This document shows, one piece after another, positions 55,499-64,000 of a stretch of DNA of 64,000 bases (positions are counted from its first letter, which is position 1; every line of letters begins with the position of its first letter). The DNA comes from Falciphora oryzae. Lineage: Eukaryota; Ascomycota; Sordariomycetes; Magnaporthales; Magnaporthaceae. The notes under the pieces are model-generated. The model had not been told where the DNA came from. It saw only the letters and a list, made by a program, of their open reading frames with translations, and did not search any database. The stretch lies in NCBI GenBank assembly GCA_000733355.1, contig JNVV01000039.1, positions 112,627 through 176,626 on the forward strand, in the 5' to 3' direction. Made by a program: the position numbers and the translations under genes.

Positions 55499-57499
55499 AT
55501 GGCCGAAGGCGGCGATAGATCGAGGGCAATGGCCGGCGGCGGCGGGGATGGAGATATCACGATGGCTGACGACGGCGAGAGCGCGAGGGCGATCGCACAG
55601 GCTGCACTCGACGTTGCCATGGATCTCGGCAAGCGCAAGCGACCGGGCGACAACGACACAGCGTCTCCCAGCTCCGGCGACGGCCCGAGTGCTAAGCGCG
55701 GCAAGGATGATCATAATGCATCCAACAGCTCGGCCGCCGCCGCCTCGTCATCTACACCGGCCGAGGAGCAGCGGCCTCATGAAGACGCACTGGAGCAAGG
55801 CCCCGAGCCCGGCCCACTGAACCATGTCATGTCGACGCTGCTGCAGGGTCTCCGGATAGGCGAGAAGAAGCTTGAGATGTCGAAAGCGCAAACACGAGCT
55901 GCCATCACGAGAGCCCCGCTGAGGATGGGAGGGATGGCGCTCACGGGTGTTGACGCCATCGGACAGGCCCGACCGCTGTGGTACAGTCCCTTCACCGAGG
56001 TTGAGAGTCAGAATTGCTTCTTCCCACCCCGGGAACCCGACTGGATCCAGCAACATCAGTCTCGGGACGACAATGATGAAGAGGATGGTGAGGCCTACTC
56101 GGAGGACACCGACGTCAGGACCTATGGCGAGAAATTGAGGGTGCAGAGGTTCAGATCGTGGGTCAAACCTTGCCTCTGTTCTTTCCTACTGCGGCCTGAA
56201 GGTGGTTCTGCAGGAGCAAAGCTGAGAATAGGATGACTGACACGCGAATTGGCAGACAATTCGCGACCAAGAGGCTGGCGGCCGCCACGGGCTCCTTGAA
56301 CATAATAACCTTCGAGGTGCCCAAGATACCCCCAGGGCTGAACATCGGTCCGAGAGACAAGCCACTCGATCTCCTTGATCGCCTGCGCTTTTGGGCCGCG
56401 AGAGCGGGAGGACTCCGCCGGGTGAACTGCAAGCGCCTGCGATTTGAGCTACTAAGCAAAGCCCCGTTCCCTTCTTTGGAAGCAGACCTGAAGAAGGAGC
56501 CGGGGGGATTCAGCCGCTGGTCTGATGGTCTTTTGTCGCCGGGGGCCCCACAGACGACGAGATCGGCGTCAGCGGCATCGTCGTGGCGCGGGCAGTCAAC
56601 CACGTTGTTTGCGACACCGAATCCGGTGCTGAGAGATCTGAAAGCCACTGATGCGGGTGTCCTCAGGGTGTATCATGGCAATATGTAAGTGCTTGACATA
56701 TGTTGTGTGTTCGTCTGCCGCTTGGCAGCCACGACAGACTGGGTATAAGTGGTGCTGATGTTGTGTCTGGGACGCAACAAAAAGACCAGACCTGAAAAAC
56801 CGACCGCATCCATGGATCTGGTTTGAGATGCGGCGGCCCGTGGTCGAAGACCGACCAGGCCTGGTGGACATGCCACCATCCATGCACCCGATGCCAGGAG
56901 GCATGTTAGTATTCGCGCTGCCCCAGAAGAACCTGAAGGTTTTGAATAGTAGATCTGGCAGGCTGCGGATGTCCCTCAGCCACAACGGCATACCAACTCT
57001 CGAGTTCACGCACTCGGACGGCATCCGGGAAAAGATAGCGGGCCTGCCGCCACACTTCCTCTGCGTCAGCAAGTACGACCAGAGCGAGCTGAAGGGCGGC
57101 CAGCAAGACGCGGTGGACATCTACAACGACGAGGAGGCCAAGACGGACGGCGGCGACTCGGAGGATGATGGAGTCTGGGACGCCTGGTACCGATGGCTAT
57201 GCCGGGAATGCACCAAGGACCAGGAGGTCTGGAGGTCCATCTTCCGCTACATGACCGAGGGCCGCATCGAGCTCACCGTCGAGACGTTGGACAACGAGCC
57301 CTGGATGGCCTTCGAGGGCGGCGAGTGGAAGGAGACGTGCGCCATAGCTGCCCGCAGCGAGCCTGTAGCAGCTGCGGCTCGCCCCTCGGCCGGAATAGGC
57401 CCCCCGCCGAGAAGCCGGACCGTCAGCAACCCACGGCCGCAGAGGAGCTCTGGCCTCCGCAACGAGATCAAGCCGGAAGACGATAAGGGAAAGAAGTAG
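55499..57499 (+). CDS. Conserved-looking protein of unknown function
   Basis: Predicted 600-aa protein in three exons (55499-56157, 56256-56684 and 56785-57499). Donors are GTGGGT and GTAAGT, acceptors CAG and AAG, and the only combination I found that keeps frame joins the ordered segments cleanly. The N terminus is low-complexity and acidic with a bipartite basic patch (KRKRP...KRGK, near 44-63), so a nuclear location is plausible. Ordered segments include a PLWYSPFTEVESQNCFFPPREPDW block (about 160), the SQFATKRLAAATGSLNIITFEVPKIPPG block near 220, and a long C-terminal block with NRPHPWIWFEMRRPVV and a WDAWYRWLCRECTKDQEVW segment. The C terminus is basic and Pro-rich. I do not recognise a named family. 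The start is the first ATG in the open frame. Confidence 0.6.
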
Positions 57500-58230
57500 G
57501 CCGGTGTCTCACTCAGTCACAAATGGTGCGGGGTGCGGGCTTTGCATGTTGTATAACAGGAGCCAGTTGGATCTTGAGCGAAAGGGGGTGTTGGTATGGG
57601 CATGGTCAAGGGTGTGTAAGACGGAGTAGGACTCGGGCGAGGATAGCGATGAGGCGAGCGCCTTGATGTCACGGAATGATCCTGTTCAGCGGGAAGGGAA
57701 AGGAGAATGAATGTGTAATGAAAAGTGTAAAGGCTTGGATGGGAAGCATGCATTTGGGTGGGCAAGGAGGGCTAGAGGCATCCACACCAGGGGAAACGGG
57801 TGTATCTATATGGACTGAGCGTTGTGAACGTGAACATGAAGTGTGCTCTGAGTCCTCAGGGGTCATGTCGCGCGTTGTGAATGGATGGGCAGAGGTCCGT
57901 GCGGAACCCGGAGAATCCATCATCCCCCCACCCCCACCTTCGATAACAAAGTCCCAGCCCGATACGGGATGCCTAGCCCGCATTGGCGGCGGGCAGCAAG
58001 ATCTTTTGACGAGAGCTCCATGGGGTCCCGCCGCCACCGCAAGAGATCGAGAGCTCTGCCAGAAGAGCCTCTGTATTTTTCCACCCGAGCCCGACGCTTC
58101 CCCCGCTCGACGCCAGCACGGGTCTTTCCATTAGTAGCCTTTCTAGCAGGCTCTTTGTGCTGGATCGGCTTCACCTTGTTTCCTGCATTTACCGACCGCC
58201 CTTTGGGACCCCCACCTCGCCGTCACGAAG
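57500..58230. other. Intergenic region upstream of CCT3
   Basis: Same-strand spacer of about 730 nt. Short frames only. It contains the 3' end of the unknown gene and the CCT3 promoter. Confidence 0.55.
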
Positions 58231-60288
58231 ATGCAGGCCCCGGTGGTGGTTATGAGTACGTCCTGTGCTGCCTGATACACCAGAGCTACACTCACCATGC
58301 GCACGTCGAGTGCACATTTACTGACCAGAAGCTCCCGCCAGACACCCAGAGCGGTGAGAGGCAAACCGGAAGGAAAGCCCAGCTCTCAAATATTGCGGCC
58401 GCGAAGACGTGAGTCCCGCCTATCCCCAAAAAGCGACCCTCCCCCCGAACCTACCGCGGCAGCTGACCCGCCCTACCCTCCTCGCCTCCAGCGTCGCCGA
58501 CATCATTCGGTCATGTCTCGGCCCCAAGGCCATGCTCAAGATGCTCCTCGACCCGATGGGGGGCATCGTGCTGACCAACGACGGCCATGCAATCCTGCGC
58601 GAGATCGAGGTGTCGCACCCTGCCGCCAAGAGCATGATTGAGCTAAGCCGGACACAGGATGAGGAGGTCGGAGACGGCACCACCACCGTCATCATATTGG
58701 GTGAGTCCTCGCCCCCTCGGGATATGTCTGCGTCTCATCACTTGCCCTGACACGTTGCGTCCGCCGCAGCCGGCGAGATCCTGGCCCAGGCCCTGCCGCA
58801 GCTCGAGCGCAATATTCACCCCGTCGTCATCATCTCGGCCTTCAAGCGCGCCCTCAAGGACGCGCTCGAGATCATCGAGGAGATCTCGCTCCCCATCGAC
58901 ATCAACGACGACAAGGCCATGCACAGCCTCATCCAGTCCTCGATCGGCACCAAGTTCGTCTCGCGCTGGTCCGACCTCATGTGCGGCCTCGCCCTCAAGG
59001 CCGTGCGCACCGTCACCTGGGAGGTGGGCAACGGCAAGCAGGAGGTCGACATCAAGCGGTACGCGCGCGTCGAGAAGGTTCCCGGCGGCGAAATCGAGGA
59101 CAGCCGCGTCCTGGACGGCGTCATGCTCAACAAGGACATCACACACCCCAAGATGCGCCGCCGCATCGAGAACCCCCGTATTGTCCTGCTCGACTGCCCG
59201 CTCGAGTACAAGAAGGGCGAGTCCCAGACCAACATCGAGATCACCAAGGAAGAGGACTGGAACCGTATTCTGCAGATTGAGGAGGAGCAGGTCAAGGCCA
59301 TGGCAGATGCCATCATTGCCGTGAAGCCGGACCTTGTCATCACTGAGAAGGGTGTTTCTGGTAAGAACTCTCCCCCTGACGTTCTCTCTACATGACCAAC
59401 CGGCGGCGCCTACTCACCACACAACGTTACAGACCTGGCACAGCACTACTTTATGAAGGCCAACATCACGGCGCTGCGGCGCGTGCGCAAGACGGACAAC
59501 AACCGCATAGCACGCGCGACGGGGGCCACCATCGTGAACCGGGTCGAAGACCTGCAGGAGTCGGACGTGGGCACGCAGTGCGGGCTGTTCGAGATCGAGA
59601 AGATCGGCGACGAGTACTTTACGTTCCTGACAAAGTGCACCTCGCCCAAGGCGTGCACGGTGCTGCTCCGTGGCCCGTCCAAGGACGTGCTCAACGAGAT
59701 CGAGCGCAACCTGCAGGACGCCATGGGCGTGGCCCGCAACGTCATGTTCCACCCGCGCCTGTCCCCCGGAGGTGGCGCCACCGAGATGGCCGTCGCCGTT
59801 CGTCTGGGTCAGCTCGCCAAGAGCATCGAGGGCGTCCAGCAGTGGCCGTACCGCGCCGTCGCCGAGGCCCTCGAGGTCATCCCCCGCACCCTGGTCCAGA
59901 ACGCCGGCGCGAGCCCCGTCAGGGTCCTGACGGACCTGCGCGCCAAGCACGCCGAGGGCAAGAGCTCGTGGGGCATCAACGGCGACACGGGTGCCCTGGC
60001 CGACATGAAGGACTATGGCGTGTGGGAGCCCGAGGCCATCAAGGTGCAGAGCATGAAGACGGCGATCGAGGTCAGTTTTTTTCGCACAAATATTTCTTTG
60101 GCCTTGTTGGCTCAGGTCGCCGCAGTGGGCGACTCGGCTGAGTATATTACATTTACTACGTTGGGTATCTATTCTAACACAATTTGTTTCTACAGGCGGC
60201 GTGTCTTCTCCTCAGGGTCGACGATATCTGCAGCGCCAAGAAGGCGCAGCCAGGCGTCGGCACCGGCGTGGGCGGAGGCGATGAATAG
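58231..60288 (+). CDS. CCT3: T-complex protein 1 subunit gamma (CCT3/TRiC)
   Basis: Subunit of the cytosolic group II chaperonin that folds actin, tubulin and other proteins with ATP. The model has 540 aa in six exons (58231-58255, 58342-58408, 58492-58700, 58770-59360, 59433-60070 and 60196-60288); the first exon encodes only the first eight codons. Signatures: [66 protein letters not shown] (the GDGTT nucleotide motif); a gamma-type apical domain with [76 protein letters not shown]; and [13 protein letters not shown]. The length fits the family (about 540-560). All exon joins are phase-consistent. Confidence 0.96.
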
Positions 60289-60654
60289 ACACCAGGATCC
60301 CTAATGCGCTAGACCACCTGCCAAAACCCTTGTCGTGAGGACTATCTGGGTGTTTTTTTTTTCCCATGTCGGCGTCCGGGTTTCCCCCGTCCTTGGTTTT
60401 CTCGATCGTGGTACCGTGGATATGGATGAAAGTGACGAGAGGACGACGAATACCCCCTTCTTTCGTTGCCGGTCCGTGTAAACCCCCTTAAAAAAAATCG
60501 GTTCCGGGAGTTTCGGTAGACAAAATGAAGTAAAAGAACAAGAGACAAAAAGTTGTCCAGGGATCGGATGCGAGTGCCGTCGCCGTCGTCGGCTGGGTTA
60601 TCGTATTTCTGTCGTTCGTATCGGGGGATGAAGGGAGTCGATCGGTCGGTGCTC
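60289..60654. other. Convergent spacer, CCT3 and DUF1168 genes
   Basis: A 366-nt region holding the two 3' untranslated regions. No feature is supported. Confidence 0.6.
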
Positions 60655-61266
60655 TCAATCCTCTTCGTGAATCACAAGGCCGGCCTCGGCCTGTGCGGCA
60701 GTAATAACGGGGGCCGATGAGTCTTTATCAGCGTCGGTGTCCCCGCCGCTCCCTGCTGCTGCTTTCGCGTCCGGGCCGGTGGCAGAACCTGCACTAGGGG
60801 CGGCGGCGTCGGGCTTTGGCTTGTTCTGCTGGGCCAGGCGGGCCCTCTTCTTCTTCTTCTCCCTCTTCTCCCTGTTCTTGCGCGTCCTCTCCTCGTCCCG
60901 CAGCTCGTTCTCGGCCCTCTTGCGCTCAAACTCCTGGCGGGCCTGCTCCTTGCGCAGGTCCTCGTCCATGACGCGCAGGCGCTCGAGCTCGCGCCGGCGG
61001 CTGGCCTTGTAGACGTGGAACTCGCCCGAGCCGGCGCCCGCGCTGGAGCCCTGGACGTTGGTGACGATCTCGGGCGGCACGGCTAGCCGCCGGCGGCCGC
61101 CATCGGGGTCGCCGGTCGGTATCCGGATGACCTGGTCGGGCTTGGCGAACAGCGCCTCGACGGACGCAGCCTGCTCCGACACCGGCGTCAGGGCGCGCTT
61201 CTTGGTCGGCCGCTTGGAGCGCGGGTCCGCCGACGTCGGGATGCTCTCCGGGCCTTCGCCGGACAT
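60655..61266 (-). CDS. PRKRIP1-like protein (DUF1168), spliceosome-associated
   Basis: Intronless 203-aa nuclear protein. The central DUF1168 region (about 58-140) is clear: VPPEIVTNVQGSSAGAGSGEFHVYKASRR, then a continuous, highly charged helix (RELERLRVMDEDLRKEQARQEFERKRAENE...) ending in a basic KREKKKKRAR patch. The human family member PRKRIP1 is a long helix protein of the catalytic (C*) spliceosome and was first named for PKR binding. By family it probably acts in pre-mRNA splicing. Residues 1-57 and 145-203 are low-complexity; the C terminus is acidic. The start is the only good ATG before the conserved block. Confidence 0.88.
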   Translation of the reverse strand: MSGEGPESIPTSADPRSKRPTKKRALTPVSEQAASVEALFAKPDQVIRIPTGDPDGGRRRLAVPPEIVTNVQGSSAGAGSGEFHVYKASRRRELERLRVMDEDLRKEQARQEFERKRAENELRDEERTRKNREKREKKKKRARLAQQNKPKPDAAAPSAGSATGPDAKAAAGSGGDTDADKDSSAPVITAAQAEAGLVIHEED

Positions 61267-62915
61267 TGTTCGTGTTGGTAATCAGGGTGGTTTGGTTGGT
61301 AGGTTGCTTGGGTAATGATTATCCAACCCCCGGGCTTCTATCTCGTCATTCCTTGCTTTTACCCGGGACTGGAACCGAAGGAGTGGGTAGTAGGCGGTGG
61401 TTAGGTGGTGGTGCTAGATGGGGTGGCGCGATTTGGCTTTTGGGCAGGTGGCGGCGGGATGCGGTTGCGCGCGTGTTGCTTGCAGGAGGATGGGGAAGGG
61501 CAATTTGAGCCTGCGCGGTCGCCGGGGTTCTGGGCGGAAAAGTCGTTTGTCGTTTATTATGGGGAAAGATGGAGGATAAAAAAGTTAGGCCACGGGTGGC
61601 ATGGGGGTGAGCTGGGCGGACTGGGGTGTGGCGCCTCCAGCATGCCGGAAAGCGCCGAAGCAAAAATCGGCTGCGAGGCCTCTTGGTGGGCAGGATTTCC
61701 AAGGCTGAAGCGAGTGGCGGGTGTGCTGAGCGCTCCAATAGAATGGGCTGGGTTCCTGGTGATGTGATGGCTTGAGACGCGTGCCCGAGATGCGGCAATA
61801 GAGACCAATTGGATTGGTAATGGGCCTTGGCAGGCGGCGGGCACCAAGAAGGCATCAAAAACGCTTTCCTGTCACAGAGGCCTGGCACCCTGGCTGGCTG
61901 CCTGCGCTGCGATCGAGTGCCGAGCATCGGAACAAACAGCCCAGGCGGGGCCCGTTCCCGTCTGGCAATGGCAATTGAGCCTGGGGTCCAAAGCAAAACA
62001 GTAGGCACGCGCCCCAGGGGGTGCCAGCAGGGATGTGATACATCGGAAAGTGCCAGATGGAGGGGGCCAGAATTTTCGACAAAACCCATCCCATGCCAAA
62101 AATACCGAACGGGGCAAGGAATGCCTATTTTTCCAACCATTCTCAACGGCTCTCTTCGATATCGACCAGACATTTCACCCTCCACTCGGATCTACTGCGC
62201 AGTGCATGCATTATCGTCCGTCGTACGGTTTTGACTTCTGATAAGCACATTGCTGGCGCCTGGACCCTGCCGCCACCGCCTGTCGCGGCCCTGTTGGGAT
62301 CGCCTTTTCGTTGGGCCGGGGTGGGAAGCATCGCATCACGTCGTTGGCGCTGCACCTGTGCTTGGGCTTAGCCGAGGCTGCGTATTGGGGTTACACAGCC
62401 CGCCGCTACCATCCGTCGCCGCCCAGGAAACCAGACTCCATCTCGGACGCACCAACCACAGCAAACTTTGGCAAACAAGGTTGACTAACACCCAACGAAC
62501 GGCGTGCGAGGGCGCGAGAGTGCATATCCATCCCCAGTGAGGGGAAACCGGCCAGGCCAATAGCCCAACTGATCGTCGCCCGAGCCTGAGCCCGAGGGGA
62601 GCCAGCCCTGAACATCAGGCAAGATTCTATATCTATCTGCCGCCTTCTCCCCGCCCGACGCTGCTGCGGATCCAGGTATGACCCCATGAAGCTCTTGCCT
62701 GCAGCCTCTTGCACACTATCACCAACAACCTCACATCTACCCCCGCCGTCACATCACACGGCTGCTTCCGCCCGCCCGAGTGCAAGTGACTAAGTCGACA
62801 ATATAAGTTGTCTAGAGGCACCTCGGATAGACCCCCGCAAACAAGCCGAGCGAAACTCAACCGGCAGCCACCAAACCAACCGACGCCGCCCGCGAACGGC
62901 ACCAAACAAGCAACC
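61267..62915. other. Divergent promoter region
   Basis: A 1.65-kb region between the minus-strand DUF1168 gene and the plus-strand phosphatase gene. No gene is supported. The leader before 62916 is rich in C/A. Confidence 0.55.
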
Positions 62916-63752
62916 ATGGCAAAACCAAGACTCATTATCCTGATCCGCCACGCGCAGTCCGAGGGCAACAAGAAGCGCGAGATCCACCAGACCATCCCGG
63001 ACCACCGGGTCAAGCTGACCCAGGAGGGCTGGCAGCAGGCCTATGACGCCGGCCGGCGGCTGCGGTCCATGCTGCGGGCCGACGACACGCTGCACTTCTT
63101 CACCTCGCCTTACCGCCGCACACGCGAGACCACCGAGGGCATCCTGGCCACCCTGACCGCCGACGAGCCCGAGCCGTCGGCCTTCAAGCGCAACAACATC
63201 AAGGTCTACGAGGAGCCGCGCCTGCGCGAGCAGGACTTTGGCAACTTCCAGCCCTGCAGCGCCGAGATGGAGCGCATGTGGCAGGAGCGCGCCGACTACG
63301 GCCACTTCTTCTACCGCATCCCCAACGGCGAGAGCGCCGCCGACGCCTACGACCGCGTCTCGGGCTTCAACGAGTCGCTCTGGCGCCAGTTCGGCGACGA
63401 CGACTTCGCCAGCGTCTGCGTCCTGGTCACCCACGGTCTCATGTCCCGCGTCTTCCTCATGAAGTGGTATCACTTCAGCGTCGAGTACTTTGAGGACCTG
63501 CGCAACGTCAACCACTGCGAGTTCCTCATCATGCGCCGCCGCGAGGACAGCGGCAAGTACATCCTCGAGAATAAGCTCCGCACCTGGTCCGAACTGCGCC
63601 GCGATAGGGAACTGGCGCAGAAGGAAAAGGAAAAGGAGAAGGAGAGGGACAAGGAGCGCGACGCCAAGGATACCTCGGCCCTGGCCAGGCTCACCAACAA
63701 CGGCGCCAACAGCAGCACCAGCAGTCTCATTGCCAGGTCGGAGCACGGCACA

Positions 63753-63794
<42 letters not shown>

Positions 63795-64000
63795 GCCGCC
63801 GCCGCCGCCGCCGCTGCTACGTCATCCCCAAGCATCCCTGCCCGGAAATGGGGCGGCTGCCCCAACGGCTGCACCCACGACAAGGGCTTCAAGATCCGCT
63901 CAGGCCTTGCCGACCTCGTCCGCCGCGACGGGACCGCCATCTACTCCAACCCGACCCCTGTTAATAGCAACCGGCCTGCCGAGGAGCCCAAGCGGTCTCA
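62916..64000 (+). CDS. Histidine phosphatase / phosphoglycerate mutase family protein (5' part, runs off window)
   Basis: Open frame of at least 361 codons, truncated by the window edge. The histidine phosphatase superfamily domain occupies about 1-215: IILIRHAQSEGN (phospho-acceptor H12 with R11), SPYRRTRETTEGI (second Arg), EEPRLREQDFGNFQ (acidic residue), and VLVTHGLMSRVF (second catalytic His). This is the branch of cofactor-dependent mutase-like phosphatases found in fungi, with an acid phosphatase such as yeast Det1 as a possible relative. It is followed by a Lys/Glu-rich helix (about 228-252) and a run of 21 Ala from a GCT/GCC repeat, then a segment with Cys and His (WGGCPNGCTHDKGFKIRSGLADLV). 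No stop codon is reached. The substrate is unknown. Confidence 0.85.
63756..63818 (+). repeat. GCT/GCC trinucleotide repeat encoding 21 Ala
   Basis: A run of 21 alanine codons (GCT, then GCC, then GCT) lies between the charged helix and the C-terminal region of the histidine phosphatase gene. It is a perfect reading-frame repeat. Confidence 0.92.

Overview
The window is eukaryotic and almost certainly from a filamentous ascomycete (Pezizomycotina; the gene set and style look like Sordariomycetes, but I cannot name the species). The reasons are: short introns (about 75-150 nt) with GTRAGT-type donors and TGCTAAC-like branch sites; long pyrimidine-rich leaders and homopolymer tracts; GC-rich coding sequence; and typical fungal families such as a Zn2Cys6 regulator, Dpr-type dehydrin-like protein, GPI-anchored surface proteins, ORMDL and ATG5. 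I see no rRNA, tRNA, CRISPR array, transposon or intact mobile element. Gene density is modest, with several gene-free stretches of 1.5-7 kb.

Layout. 1-9 kb: a Zn2Cys6 transcription factor (+, 5 exons) and, converging on it, ATG5 (-, 4 exons). 11-16 kb: a Dpr-type dehydrin-like stress protein (-) and a small MARVEL-type membrane protein (-). 17.7-22.2 kb: a 1455-residue protein (-) whose N terminus reads like an H2B-type plus an H2A-type histone fold in tandem and whose tail carries four copies of a short acidic-aromatic motif; this is the most interesting item. 22.2-29.5 kb: a large gene-free region. 29.5-34.4 kb: a small Cys-rich protein, a class I (caffeoyl-CoA type) O-methyltransferase with a GC-AG intron, and a His/Pro-rich GPI-type surface protein (all -). 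35.5-36.4 kb: ORMDL (-). 38-40 kb: an Air1/Air2-like five-zinc-knuckle protein (+). 43-50 kb: an F-box protein, a CFEM-like secreted protein with a 43-T tract in its intron, and a basic low-complexity protein (all +). 50.3-54.3 kb: an acyltransferase-3 membrane protein and a class II aldolase/adducin protein (both -). 55.5-64 kb: a conserved-looking unknown (+), CCT3 (+, 6 exons), a PRKRIP1-like DUF1168 protein (-), and a histidine-phosphatase (phosphoglycerate mutase family) gene (+) that runs off the right edge.

The genes look like an ordinary housekeeping and stress-response neighbourhood (autophagy, chaperonin, sphingolipid control, RNA surveillance, splicing) mixed with surface and secreted proteins; there is no obvious biosynthetic cluster or defence island. 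Gene models were built by hand from splice signals and reading-frame continuity. All exon joins given keep the frame and the total lengths divide by three, but none was tested against transcripts or databases.
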